A stretch of DNA of 64,000 bases from Rhodococcus sp. HNM0563 (GCF_012726195.1 NZ_JAASAF010000004.1:248001-312000); one strand, 5' to 3'. Counted from the stretch's first letter, positions 43,454 through 52,767 are shown. The notes: generated from the letters alone by a model not told the origin. Program-made: numbers and translations.

Positions 43454-43497
43454 GCACGCCTGAACGGCCCCCTGATCCGGGGGCCGTTCAGGCGTGC
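43454..43497. terminator. Strong bidirectional hairpin terminator
   Basis: A perfect 19-bp inverted repeat: left arm 43454-43472 (GCACGCCTGAACGGCCCCC), loop TGATCC, right arm 43479-43497. It lies 31 bases after the binding-protein stop and 20 bases after the stop of the convergent gene, so it can end transcription from both sides. Confidence 0.85.
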
Positions 43498-43517
43498 ACG
43501 AACGAGCCGGTCATGTC

Positions 43518-43928
43518 TCAGGGGCGCAGAGCGTTCTTCGTCGTGCGTGCCCACGACTCGATCGCAGAGTAGCTGTCGCCGACGCCCTGCGTGTAGGCAA
43601 CGAGGGCCCCGTACAGGTGCGCTCCTTCAGTGGCCAGCTCGATAGTGCTGACCCAGTGGGAGGCACGCGCCATGACTGCGGCGGAGATGTCGAGACGATC
43701 GCGGGTCTCCCGCGATACCGAGGTGAACGAGTCGTCCGCGATCATGAACGTCTCCGTTACCCCGCGCCAGTAGTACTCCGCGTCCATCGCTGCGCGCAAT
43801 GACTCGTAGTCCGTCGTCTCCTGCATCGCCGTCGCATGCTGGAGCTGGCTCGACGCGTGGCCGGACGAGCCGAGCGGGATGTACGTGATGTCGTCGATGG
43901 ATCTGTTGTCGCCGCGTCTGGTCCTCAC
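43518..43928 (-). CDS. Hypothetical protein
   Basis: Open frame for 136 residues with no family I recognise. The composition looks like a soluble, mostly helical protein (QETTDYESLRAAMDAEYYW, VSRETRDRLDISAAVMARASHW, TEGAHLYGALVAYTQGVGD). No signal peptide or membrane helix is apparent. The GTG start at 43928 lacks a strong ribosome site, and Met35 is another possible start. It is an orphan between siderophore genes, convergent with the binding-protein gene across the hairpin. Confidence 0.55.
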   Translation of the reverse strand: MRTRRGDNRSIDDITYIPLGSSGHASSQLQHATAMQETTDYESLRAAMDAEYYWRGVTETFMIADDSFTSVSRETRDRLDISAAVMARASHWVSTIELATEGAHLYGALVAYTQGVGDSYSAIESWARTTKNALRP

Positions 43929-44111
43929 CGCAGAGATGGTGCCTGATTACGAGGCAGAACGGAACACGCGGTTCCAGATCGGTCCCGCACCCGGTCAGTG
44001 AGTGTGGGCATGTCCCCGGTGTTGCCGTACCCGGCCTCCGGCAGGCCACGCCGCCGATATCCGATCACCAGGGTGGACCTGCGGTCGAACCTCGTATCTT
44101 GTCGCGACCAC

Positions 44112-45557
44112 TTACGCATGGCCAGTACGGTTTTCGTCTCGACCGATACGGTTAGGAATCGACGCTACGCAGACGGCGAGCACGAGCGCACACACCAGAA
44201 CGGCTGTGAACACGGGAGAGACGGACGCGGCGAGCTGCTCGGAGTTCGGTGCGGAGCCCTCGGTCGCGCCGGAACGAGCCAGCGCAGCGTTCGCGAGAGC
44301 GCCGAACACCGCAACGCCCACAGCGCTGCCGATCGAACGGGCGAAGGCGTTTGCGCCGGTGACGACGCCGCGCTCACCCCACTTCACGCTGGACTGGGCG
44401 GCGATGAGCGATGGACTCGCGATCAGACCCATGCCCAGACCGATGACGACGCAGCAGCCCGCGACCTGCCACGGTGCCGAATCCGGACCCGTCTGTGTCA
44501 GGAGGGTGGTACCGGTAAGGAGCGGGACCGCACCGATGAGGCCTGTGGTGCGGAATCCGAGACGCAGGTACAGGCGTCCCGACTGCGCGGCCGCTATCGG
44601 CCAACCGAGCGTCATCGCGGCAAGTGTGAACCCGGCGACCAGAGCGGTGGTGCCCAGCGAACCCTGTACAAACGACGGCACGTACGACGTCAGGCCCAAC
44701 ACCACTGCGCCGACCAGGCACGACACCGCGCTGGTGGTGATCAGAACCCGGCGGGTCAGCACCCACACCGGCAAGATCGGCTCGGGCACCCGCGTCTCGA
44801 TCACGACGAACGACACGAGCAGGACCGCACCGGCCGTGAAGATCGCAATGCTCGTCGTCGACACCCATGCCCACGACTGCCCGCCCTCGAGTAGCCCGAG
44901 GATCACCAGCGCCGCTCCGACGGCCAGCGTGGTGGCGCCTGCCCAGTCCACGGAGCGTCGCGGTCCATCGGGTTTCGACTCGTGGAAACTGCGCACGAGC
45001 ACCCACGCCGCGACCGCACACAGCGGCACGTTCACCCAGAAGATCCACCGCCACGACATGAAATCGGAGAACACCCCACCGACCGTCGGGCCGACAATCG
45101 ACGACATTCCCCACACGCTGGCCAGATAACCCTGGGCCTTTGCGCGCTCCGCCACCGTGTAGATGTCACCCGCGATGGTCTGCGCCATCGGTAGCACCGC
45201 GCCCGCCCCGATCCCCTGCAAGGCGCGGAAGGCGATCAGCGCAGGCATGCTCCACGCCACCGCGCACAGCACCGAACCTGCAGCGAACACACCGATACCG
45301 AACAACAGGACCGGTGTGCGCCCGAAGATATCGGACAGCTTCCCGTACACGGGTACGAGGACGGCCTGAGCGAGCAGATAACTCGAGAACAGCCACGGGA
45401 ACTGGGTGAATCCGCCCAGGTCGTCGACGATCGTGGGTACCGCGGTTGCCAGGATCGTGCTTTCGAGTGCCACCAGCGCGGTGGCGAGCATCAGAGCGAT
45501 CAGGATCGGTCCTCGCTCCGACCGGAAGCCGACGTCCACACGGTCCGACACGGCCAT
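44112..45557 (-). CDS. MFS exporter, EmrB/QacA (DHA2) type
   Basis: Proton-coupled exporter of 481 residues with about 14 helices. Motif A is GKLSDIFGRTPVLLFG, the antiporter motif is GIGAGAVLPMAQT, and LESTILATAVPTI opens helix 1, as in EmrB. It may secrete the siderophore or a precursor, given its place in the cluster. Alternatively it is the ancestral neighbour of purC-ptrB: I recall emrB (Rv0783c) next to ptrB in M. tuberculosis. ATG 45557 follows GGGAAGG. It is divergent from purC. Confidence 0.9.
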   Translation of the reverse strand: MAVSDRVDVGFRSERGPILIALMLATALVALESTILATAVPTIVDDLGGFTQFPWLFSSYLLAQAVLVPVYGKLSDIFGRTPVLLFGIGVFAAGSVLCAVAWSMPALIAFRALQGIGAGAVLPMAQTIAGDIYTVAERAKAQGYLASVWGMSSIVGPTVGGVFSDFMSWRWIFWVNVPLCAVAAWVLVRSFHESKPDGPRRSVDWAGATTLAVGAALVILGLLEGGQSWAWVSTTSIAIFTAGAVLLVSFVVIETRVPEPILPVWVLTRRVLITTSAVSCLVGAVVLGLTSYVPSFVQGSLGTTALVAGFTLAAMTLGWPIAAAQSGRLYLRLGFRTTGLIGAVPLLTGTTLLTQTGPDSAPWQVAGCCVVIGLGMGLIASPSLIAAQSSVKWGERGVVTGANAFARSIGSAVGVAVFGALANAALARSGATEGSAPNSEQLAASVSPVFTAVLVCALVLAVCVASIPNRIGRDENRTGHA

Positions 45558-45688
45558 CACACCTTCCCTTGTTCTGCCGCGTCGTCGTCCGGGGGAGCGA
45601 TCTTCGTGGCCTCTTCTCGAAATTGTGGTCGATGGGACATACGCCACGGCGTGCGGTACGAGTCGGTGTCGACCACTAGGGTGTCATC

Positions 45689-46573
45689 GTGCGTCCTTCA
45701 CTCGAGTCCTACTCACACCTGGCAGGCGGCAAGGTCCGCGACCTCTACATCGTCGACGACGAGCACCTGCTGCTCGTAGCCAGCGACCGGATCTCGGCCT
45801 ACGACCACATCCTGGAGACCTCGATCCCCGACAAGGGTCGGGTCCTCACCGCGATGAGCGTGTTCTTCTTCGACCTTCTCGACGCGAACAATCACCTCGC
45901 AGGCGAGCCCGACGACGAGCGGATTCCCGCCGAGGTTCTCGGACGCGCGCTGATCGTCAAGCGTCTCGAGATGGTGCCGGTGGAGTGCGTGGCCCGCGGA
46001 TACCTCACCGGGTCCGGTCTCGCCGACTACAACGCCACCGGATCGGTATGCGGCGTCGAACTACCTGAGGGGCTGGTCGAGGCATCCAGGCTTCCCGAAC
46101 CGATCTTCACGCCCGCGACGAAGGCCGATCTCGGCGATCACGACGAGAACGTCAGCTTCGAACAGGTTGCAGAGAAGATCGGACTGAACCTGGCGATGCA
46201 GCTGCGCCAGGACACCCTGGACATCTACGACCGCGCCTCGATCTATGCCTACGAGCGCGGCATCATGCTCGCCGACACCAAGTTCGAGTTCGGTCTCGAC
46301 AAGGCAGGCAATCTCGTGCTGGCCGACGAGGTGCTCACCCCCGATTCGTCCCGGTACTGGGATCTGGCCGAGTACGAGGTGGGCAAAGTTCAGCCGAGCT
46401 TCGACAAGCAGATCGTCCGTAACTGGCTCACCAGTGACGAATCCGGATGGGATCGCGCATCGGATACGCCGCCGCCCGCACTGCCGCAGCACATCGTCGA
46501 CAAGACCCGTGCGCGCTACATCGAGGCCTACGAACGCATTTCCGGACTGTCCTTCGACGATTGGATCGGCTGA
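45689..46573 (+). CDS. purC: SAICAR synthase (phosphoribosylaminoimidazole-succinocarboxamide synthase)
   Basis: Step 8 of purine synthesis: ligates aspartate to CAIR using ATP. 294 residues, usual length. [42 protein letters not shown] and ADTKFEFG are the conserved blocks, all intact. The start is GTG 45689. ptrB follows after 5 bases on the same strand. Its product is the substrate of PurB, encoded 42 kb to the left. Confidence 0.97.
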   Translation: MRPSLESYSHLAGGKVRDLYIVDDEHLLLVASDRISAYDHILETSIPDKGRVLTAMSVFFFDLLDANNHLAGEPDDERIPAEVLGRALIVKRLEMVPVECVARGYLTGSGLADYNATGSVCGVELPEGLVEASRLPEPIFTPATKADLGDHDENVSFEQVAEKIGLNLAMQLRQDTLDIYDRASIYAYERGIMLADTKFEFGLDKAGNLVLADEVLTPDSSRYWDLAEYEVGKVQPSFDKQIVRNWLTSDESGWDRASDTPPPALPQHIVDKTRARYIEAYERISGLSFDDWIG

Positions 46574-46578
46574 CCACG

Positions 46579-48705
46579 ATGACCTCCCCGACCCCGCCCG
46601 TTGCCGCGAAGGTTCCGCAAGAGCGCACCCATCACGGTCACACGTTCGTCGACGACTACGAGTGGCTGCGCGACAAGGACAACCCCGAGGTGATCGCGTA
46701 TCTCGAAGCCGAGAACGCGTACACCGCGGCGCAGACCGCGCATCTGGCACCGGTGCGGGAGTCGATCTTCGAGGAGATCAAGTCGCGGACACAGGAGACC
46801 GACATGTCGGTCCCCACCCGCATGGGTGAGTGGTGGTACTACGCCCGCACGGTCGAGGGGAAGCAGTACGGAATCCAGTGCCGGTGCCCCATCACCGACC
46901 CGGACGACTGGGCGCCGCCGGAGGTCGCAGCGGGCACCGAACTACCCGGCGAACAGGTGTTGCTCGACGGCAACGTGGAGTCCGAGGGGCACGACTTCTT
47001 CTCGGTCGGCGCGTTCTCGCTCAGCCATGACGGCACGCTGCTCGCGTACTCGACCGATGTGGTGGGCGACGAGCGGTACACGCTCAAATTCAAGGACCTC
47101 ACCACCGGCGAACTCCTTTCCGACGAGATCCCCGGCACCGCACCCGGTGCCACGTGGGCACTCGACCACAGTCACATCTTCTATCAGACGGTCGACGAGT
47201 CCTGGCGCCCCGACACCGTGTGGCGGCATCGGCTCGGAACCGCCGTCGACGATGATGTGAAAGTCTTCCACGAGCCCGACGAGCGGTACTGGGTGTCGAT
47301 CGGCGCCACGCGCAGCGAGAAGTACCTCATGATCTGGGTGGGATCGAAGATCACCACCGAGGGCTGGGTTCTCGAATCCGACAACCCCACGGGGGAGTTC
47401 CGGATACTGCTGCCGCGACGTGAAGGTGTCGAGTACGGCGCCGAGCATGCCGTCGTCGGAGGCCAGGATCGGTTCCTGGTGCTGCACAACGACGTCGACC
47501 CCCGCACCGGGGAGAAGGCGGAGAACTTCGCCCTCGCGGAAGCTCCCGTCGACGACCCGTCGGCGCTGCGCACGCTGATCGAGCACCGCAAGGACGTCCG
47601 GCTCGAAGATGTCGAGGCGTTCGAAGGCCACCTCGTGCTGAGCTACCGCCGCGAAGCGCTCACCCGGCTCGCGGTATGGCCGCTCACCGCCGACGGATAC
47701 GGCGACCTCCACGAACTAGAATTCGACGAAGAACTGTTCGCCGTCGGTCCGGGCGGAAATCCCGAGTGGAAGCAGCCGTTGCTCCGACTCGGATTCACCT
47801 CGTTCATCACTCCGACCCGTGTCTACGAGTACGCCGTGGGCACAGGGGAGTTGTTGCTACGCAAGTCGCAGCCTGTGCTCGGCGACTTCGATCCGTCGCG
47901 CTACGAACAGCGACGTGAGTGGGCGACGGCCGACGACGGAACGAAGATCCCGATCTCGATCGTCGCGAAGAAGGGCACGCCCGCGAACGCTCCGGCCCTG
48001 CTGTACGGGTACGGCTCGTACGAGGCCAGCATCGACCCGGGGTTCTCGGTCGCACGACTGTCGTTGCTCGACCGCGGCATGGTGTTCGCAGTCGCGCACG
48101 TGCGTGGTGGTGGCGAGATGGGCCGGCATTGGTACGAGAACGGCAAGTCGCTCACCAAGAAGAACACCTTCACCGACTTCGTCGCGTGCGCGCGGCACCT
48201 CGTCGACACCGGCGTGACGAGCCCCGACCGGCTCGTCGCGGACGGCGGCAGCGCCGGGGGTCTGCTCATGGGCGCGGTCGCAAACATGGCACCGGAACTG
48301 TTCACGGGCATCCTCGCCAATGTGCCGTTCGTCGACCCCCTCACCTCGATCCTCGACCCGTCGCTGCCGCTGACGGTGATCGAGTGGGACGAGTGGGGCA
48401 ATCCCCTCGAGAACCCGGAGGTGTACGAGTACATGCGCTCGTACAGCCCCTACGAGAACATCGAGGCGAAGGACTACCCGGCGATCCTCGCCATCACGAG
48501 CATCAACGACACCCGCGTGCTGTACGTCGAACCCGCCAAGTGGGTCGCGAAACTGCGCGCGACGAAGACGGGCGATGCACCCTTGCTGCTCAAGACCGAG
48601 ATGAGCGCGGGCCACGGCGGTGTGTCGGGCCGGTACGAGAAGTGGCGCGAGGTGGCATTCGAGTTCGCATGGGTGCTCGATACCTCCGGGGCCCTTCACG
48701 AGTGA
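46579..48705 (+). CDS. ptrB: Oligopeptidase B (S9A prolyl-oligopeptidase family)
   Basis: Cytosolic serine peptidase of 708 residues that cleaves short peptides after basic residues. An N-terminal propeller (about residues 75-420) covers the C-terminal alpha/beta hydrolase. The nucleophile elbow is DGGSAGGLLMG, the Asp lies in INDTRVLYVEP, and the His lies in SAGHGGVSGRYE. The protease appears complete in one gene, whereas M. tuberculosis carries a split ptrBa/ptrBb as I recall. ATG 46579, 5 bases after purC. Confidence 0.95.
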   Translation: MTSPTPPVAAKVPQERTHHGHTFVDDYEWLRDKDNPEVIAYLEAENAYTAAQTAHLAPVRESIFEEIKSRTQETDMSVPTRMGEWWYYARTVEGKQYGIQCRCPITDPDDWAPPEVAAGTELPGEQVLLDGNVESEGHDFFSVGAFSLSHDGTLLAYSTDVVGDERYTLKFKDLTTGELLSDEIPGTAPGATWALDHSHIFYQTVDESWRPDTVWRHRLGTAVDDDVKVFHEPDERYWVSIGATRSEKYLMIWVGSKITTEGWVLESDNPTGEFRILLPRREGVEYGAEHAVVGGQDRFLVLHNDVDPRTGEKAENFALAEAPVDDPSALRTLIEHRKDVRLEDVEAFEGHLVLSYRREALTRLAVWPLTADGYGDLHELEFDEELFAVGPGGNPEWKQPLLRLGFTSFITPTRVYEYAVGTGELLLRKSQPVLGDFDPSRYEQRREWATADDGTKIPISIVAKKGTPANAPALLYGYGSYEASIDPGFSVARLSLLDRGMVFAVAHVRGGGEMGRHWYENGKSLTKKNTFTDFVACARHLVDTGVTSPDRLVADGGSAGGLLMGAVANMAPELFTGILANVPFVDPLTSILDPSLPLTVIEWDEWGNPLENPEVYEYMRSYSPYENIEAKDYPAILAITSINDTRVLYVEPAKWVAKLRATKTGDAPLLLKTEMSAGHGGVSGRYEKWREVAFEFAWVLDTSGALHE

Positions 48706-48766
48706 CGGTTGTTCTCCAGCGGATCCGCAGGTGACGCGGTTTCGGTAGAACACCGACGAGGCGCAC

Positions 48767-48820
48767 GATGCCCTCCGGATGTACGCCCGCAAAGGCGCAT
48801 CCGGAGGGCATCTTCCTTTT
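48767..48820 (+). terminator. Rho-independent-like terminator after ptrB
   Basis: A perfect 15-bp stem, GATGCCCTCCGGATG (48767-48781) with CATCCGGAGGGCATC (48798-48812), has a second 4-bp stem (CGCC/GGCG) inside the loop and is followed by TTCCTTTT. It closes the purC-ptrB transcript 61 bases after the stop. Confidence 0.88.
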
Positions 48821-48901
48821 CCCGCCGAAAGTGGGTGATCGACGTTTCCCTGGCAGGTCGATGTGCCACGCCCGAGCTACCTCTGTACCGATCGCCCTAA
48901 G

Positions 48902-48920
48902 GTAGGTTAGGCTCCCATTA
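48902..48920 (+). promoter_or_regulatory. IdeR/DtxR-like iron box of the siderophore operon
   Basis: GTAGGTTAGGCTCCCATTA matches the IdeR consensus TTAGGTTAGGCTAACCTAA at 14 of 19 positions, with the left half TAGGTTAGGCT complete and the right half degenerate. It sits 24 bases before the GTG of a small open frame and 284 bases before the ABC start. Confidence 0.7.
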
Positions 48921-48944
48921 CTGATACCGGTCGAGGGGAGGATT

Positions 48945-49139
48945 GTGTCTACGGGGCGTGTCCAGGTTCTGCGTGTGATACCCGGTTCATGTTGTGCCGA
49001 TGAAGTATTCGTGCAGAGAGACGCCCCTGTATCCGCACTCCACCCACGACGAACCCGATTCTGCGTGCGCGTGAATACGGGGGGCAGGCCATCCGCAGTG
49101 CTGGGCGCTGCGCCGGCTCGACGTATCGACCGACGCTGA
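48945..49139 (+). CDS. Possible small leader ORF in the siderophore operon (64 codons)
   Basis: A GTG at 48945 is preceded by AGGGGAGG, the strongest ribosome-site match in the region, placed 24 bases after the iron box as a normal first gene would be. The 64-residue product (STGRVQVLRVIPGSCCADEV at its N-terminus) contains a tandem Cys pair and many Arg, and I recognise no family. Third-position GC is clearly lower than in neighbouring genes, so a structured protein is doubtful. It could be a regulatory upstream ORF, a gene remnant or chance. Confidence 0.3.
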   Translation: MSTGRVQVLRVIPGSCCADEVFVQRDAPVSALHPRRTRFCVRVNTGGRPSAVLGAAPARRIDRR

Positions 49140-49204
49140 CATACCGACCGCTCGGAGCCGCCGCGACATCGATGGCTCCGTCATGGGCCAGGAGAGCCGA
49201 GTAC

Positions 49205-50965
49205 ATGCGACTACCAGTCTTCTTCGAAGCGCCTGCGTCACCGCTGCGCACCAAACACATAGAGGTCACGGAATCCACGACTCCGCGGGAGCTGACGCTG
49301 CGAACGATGTTCGCTGCGAAGAGGTACACGGTGCCCGGTGGCCTCCTGCTGATCATCCACCAGCTCTGCGGGGCGTTGGTTCCGGTCATCATGGGTGTGG
49401 CCATCGACCGTGCGATCAGCCCGAACGACGCGGGACAACTGGTGCTGTGGGTCGCTGTGCTCGCCGTCGACTTCGCACTCGTGTCGTTCACCTTCCGGTT
49501 CGGATCCCGCATCGGGTTCCTCGGGATGCAGTCGATCCAGCACCAGGTGCGGACGAGGATCACCGACCGGATGCTCGACGCACGAGGGATGGGCGGACCC
49601 CGGCGCCAACCCGGAATGCTGTTGAGCATCGCGACATCGGACGCACGGCAGCTCGCCATGGCCGTTGCGATCGTCATCTACCCCCTCGGCGAATTCGCCG
49701 CTGTGGTCTTCTCGGCATTGATTCTGCTGTTCATCTCGTGGCCGCTCGGTCTCGCAATCCTGGTGGCAGCGCCGCTGATGCTGTGGGTCATGGACCGTGC
49801 AGGTTCGCCGTTGCGCCGACGGAGCATGCAGGAGCAGCAGGTCGCAGGGGAAGCTGCCGGTACCGCCGCGGATCTCGTGGGCGGCTTCAGGATCGTCAAA
49901 GGCCTTGGCGCGGAACGCGAGGCGGGACGCCGATACCTCGAGGCCAGCGAACGCGCGCTGCAGGGCACCCTCAAGGCGAACGTCGCACGCGGGGGCTACC
50001 TGGGGTCGATGGAGATCGTCACTGGACTGTTCATCGCCGGAGTCGCGATCGCTGCCGGAGCGATGGCGGTCGGCGGTGAACTCACCATCGGCCAACTCAT
50101 CACCGTGGTGGCAGTGACCCAGTTCGTGATGGGCCCCCTCCAGGCGTTCGCAGCGAACTTCGGTGCTATCTGGGCTCAGGCGTTGGCCTCGGCAGAACGC
50201 GTACTGACGGTGCTGCAGGCGCCGTACTCGAACGAAAGCACCGCTGCCGCGCGTGCTCCGCACGGCTTCGAACTGCACTTCGACGGCGTGACGTGTGGTA
50301 CCGCGACCGAGGTCGATCGCCGCGTGTCCGAAGGGGAGTTCATCGCCGTCGACACGGATGCGGCCACCACCTCCGCGTTCGCCGATGTGCTTACCGGACT
50401 GGCGAATCCGGACGCCGGCGTGATCACCGTCGGCGGAGTGGACGTCCGAGATCTGCCCCATGACTCTCGCGCGAGAACCCTGCTGGTCGCCCCGCACGAG
50501 AGTGATCTCTTCGAGGGAACGATCGGCGAGAACATCGCCGCTACGGACGACGTCACCGACGACGCTGCGGCCCGTGCCGTATTCGCGGCGGCCTGCGACG
50601 ATGTGGTGGCGGTGCTTCCCGACGGCCTGACCACCGATGTCGGAGAGGCCGGACGGCTGCTGTCTGGTGGGCAGCGTCAGCGTGTGTCGCTGGCACGGGC
50701 ACTCGCAGCGAACCCGGACATCCTCGTACTGCTCGACCCGACGACCGCCGTCGACTCGGTGACGGAAGCGACCGTCGCCGGGCGCATCGCGGCTGCACGG
50801 GCAGGAAAGACCACTGTCGTGTTCACCTCGTCGCCGGCCCTGTTGGCAGCGGCATCGAGCGTGTGGCGTTTCGGCACTGCCGCAGGAGAGGCAACCGAAC
50901 CGCACACCGCCACCGAGACGGTGGAAAGCGATATCGATTCGACGCTGATGGAGCCTTCGCGATGA
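49205..50965 (+). CDS. ABC half-transporter A of a heterodimer, with degenerate ATP-binding motifs
   Basis: Type IV (exporter-fold) ABC half-transporter of 586 residues with six helices in about 45-320. In the nucleotide-binding domain the Walker A segment is replaced by VDTDAATTSA (382-391), the Q-loop Gln is missing (VAPHES), the Walker B segment reads ILVLLDPTT without the catalytic Glu, and the switch His is Ser (VFTSSP). The signature LSGGQRQR (486-493) is perfect. It therefore cannot work alone and must pair with the next gene product. Likely role is siderophore export, or ferric-siderophore import as in IrtAB/YbtPQ. Confidence 0.88.
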   Translation: MRLPVFFEAPASPLRTKHIEVTESTTPRELTLRTMFAAKRYTVPGGLLLIIHQLCGALVPVIMGVAIDRAISPNDAGQLVLWVAVLAVDFALVSFTFRFGSRIGFLGMQSIQHQVRTRITDRMLDARGMGGPRRQPGMLLSIATSDARQLAMAVAIVIYPLGEFAAVVFSALILLFISWPLGLAILVAAPLMLWVMDRAGSPLRRRSMQEQQVAGEAAGTAADLVGGFRIVKGLGAEREAGRRYLEASERALQGTLKANVARGGYLGSMEIVTGLFIAGVAIAAGAMAVGGELTIGQLITVVAVTQFVMGPLQAFAANFGAIWAQALASAERVLTVLQAPYSNESTAAARAPHGFELHFDGVTCGTATEVDRRVSEGEFIAVDTDAATTSAFADVLTGLANPDAGVITVGGVDVRDLPHDSRARTLLVAPHESDLFEGTIGENIAATDDVTDDAAARAVFAAACDDVVAVLPDGLTTDVGEAGRLLSGGQRQRVSLARALAANPDILVLLDPTTAVDSVTEATVAGRIAAARAGKTTVVFTSSPALLAAASSVWRFGTAAGEATEPHTATETVESDIDSTLMEPSR

Positions 50966-52767
50966 CCACCCAATTGAGTCCCGAATCAGCGAAGTTCCCC
51001 ATCGCCGAGGCGCGGTCGGTGTGGCACGAAGTTCGTCGCGCGCTGCAGGGGCAGCACCTTCGCCTGGTCGCAGTCGTGGCAACCATGGTCGTCGGAGCTG
51101 CACTCGGTCTCGTTCCGCCATGGGCACTCGGCCGCATGGTCGATGCCGTCATCGACGGAGGCGGGACAGGGCGGATCTGGCTGCTCGGTGCCGCCATGAT
51201 CGGCGCGGCACTTGCATTCGCCGGATTCACCGCGCTCGGAGTCATCCTGTCTTCCAGGCTCTTCGAGACAATTCTGGCGAGACTGCGCGAGCAGATGTTC
51301 ACGACGAGTCTCTCCTTGCCGCTCGAACGTGTCGAGGCGGCGGGCAGCGGCGATCTCGTATCGCGAGCCACGGACGATGTCGAAGAGGTGTCCCGAGCGA
51401 TCAGCACGGTGATGCCTGCACTGTCGACATCGTTGTTCACGGTGCTGCTCACCGCAGTGGGGCTGACCGCTCTCGACTGGCGGTTCCTTGCGGTGCTCGT
51501 GGTGGCCCTCCCGATCTACGTGCTCGCGGTCCGCTGGTACCTGCGCAAAGCGCCGGCGATCTACGCGGCGGAACGAGCAGCAATGGGGCTTCGGGCACAA
51601 CAGGTGCTGGGCGGGGTGCGCGGACTGCGCACGGTGCACGCGTACGACCTGTCGCCCAGACTCGCAGACCGCATCGGATCCCACTCGTGGGAGGTCGTCC
51701 GCTGGTCGATGCGTGCCCGCATCGTTCAGAACCGGTTCTACGGGCGGCTCAATTCCGGCCAGTTCATCGTGATGGCAGGCCTTCTCGTGGCCGGATTCCT
51801 CCTCGTGGGCGCCGATGCACTCACCGTGGGAGCCACGACGACGGCAATGCTGCTCTTCCTCAGGTTGTTCGCCCCCATCGACGACCTCCTCCTCGTCATC
51901 GACGAGTTGCAGTCGGCACTCGCGTCGCTCGCACGCATCGTCGGTGTGATCGAGGTAGGTACGGCGAAGGAGAGCGGCGGGGTGGACGGTGCCGACCGGA
52001 CTGCCGAATCCCGGACGCCTCGGCTTCCGTCGCGAGGTGCGCTCGCAGTGCGGAACGTCACGTTCGGCTACACACCTGGACGAGACATCATCCGCGGTAT
52101 CGATCTCGATGTCGCACCCGGCGAAACAGTTGCGGTCGTGGGGCCTTCGGGAGCCGGGAAGTCGACGCTGGCGGCCCTGCTCGCCGGGGTCCGTACGCCC
52201 GACTCGGGCGCGATTCGGTTCGGTGGCGTCGACATCCTGGATGTACCGGAGTCCGAGCGCGCGCAGCGGATCACACTGGTCACACAGGAAGTGCATGTCT
52301 TCGCCGGATCGTTGCGCGACGATCTGGCCATGGCGAACCCGAACGCCGACGACGCCGCCATGGAGGCGGCGTTGCGGACTGTGCTCGCCGGCGACTGGTT
52401 CGATCTGCTTCCCGACGGACTCGACACGGTCGTCGGGGACGCCGGCCATCAGCTCACGCCCATGCAGGCCCAGCAGCTTGCATTGGCTCGGCTGGTGCTC
52501 GCCGACCCGCCGATGGTGATTCTCGACGAGGCCACCGCGGATGCCGGGAGCGCAGGCGCTTCGCTGCTCGAGCGTGCAGCCCGTGCGGCGCTCGCCGGCC
52601 GCAGTGCACTCGTCGTTGCGCATCGCCTGGGACAGACTCGGGATGCAGACCGAATTCTCTTGGTGGACAATGGAACAGTTGTGGAATCAGGCACCCATGA
52701 GCAGTTGATTGCACGTGGTGGCCGCTACTGCGAACTGTGGGATGCATGGAGCATGCATCGGCAGTGA
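50962..52767 (+). CDS. ABC half-transporter B of a heterodimer, with degenerate signature motif
   Basis: Partner half-transporter of 601 residues. Its Walker A GPSGAGKST (394-402), Q-loop TQEVHVF, Walker B VILDEA with Glu523 and switch His554 (VVAHRL) are intact, but the signature is LTPMQAQQ (498-505) instead of LSGGQ. This is the exact complement of the defects in partner A: one composite ATP site is fully canonical and the other is fully degenerate. The start overlaps the partner's stop (ATGA), fixing 1:1 synthesis. Confidence 0.9.
   Translation: MTTQLSPESAKFPIAEARSVWHEVRRALQGQHLRLVAVVATMVVGAALGLVPPWALGRMVDAVIDGGGTGRIWLLGAAMIGAALAFAGFTALGVILSSRLFETILARLREQMFTTSLSLPLERVEAAGSGDLVSRATDDVEEVSRAISTVMPALSTSLFTVLLTAVGLTALDWRFLAVLVVALPIYVLAVRWYLRKAPAIYAAERAAMGLRAQQVLGGVRGLRTVHAYDLSPRLADRIGSHSWEVVRWSMRARIVQNRFYGRLNSGQFIVMAGLLVAGFLLVGADALTVGATTTAMLLFLRLFAPIDDLLLVIDELQSALASLARIVGVIEVGTAKESGGVDGADRTAESRTPRLPSRGALAVRNVTFGYTPGRDIIRGIDLDVAPGETVAVVGPSGAGKSTLAALLAGVRTPDSGAIRFGGVDILDVPESERAQRITLVTQEVHVFAGSLRDDLAMANPNADDAAMEAALRTVLAGDWFDLLPDGLDTVVGDAGHQLTPMQAQQLALARLVLADPPMVILDEATADAGSAGASLLERAARAALAGRSALVVAHRLGQTRDADRILLVDNGTVVESGTHEQLIARGGRYCELWDAWSMHRQ

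Larger units (their letters stand above)
48821..49204 (+). other. 384-base leader region of the ABC/dhbE/NRPS operon
   Basis: This gap between the ptrB terminator and the first ABC gene holds an IdeR-like box (48902-48920) and one small open frame (48945-49139). No conserved protein-coding segment is recognisable in other frames. The promoter of the siderophore operon must lie near the box, so the transcript should carry an untranslated or weakly translated leader of about 250 bases before the ABC start, long enough for further post-transcriptional control. Confidence 0.5.
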
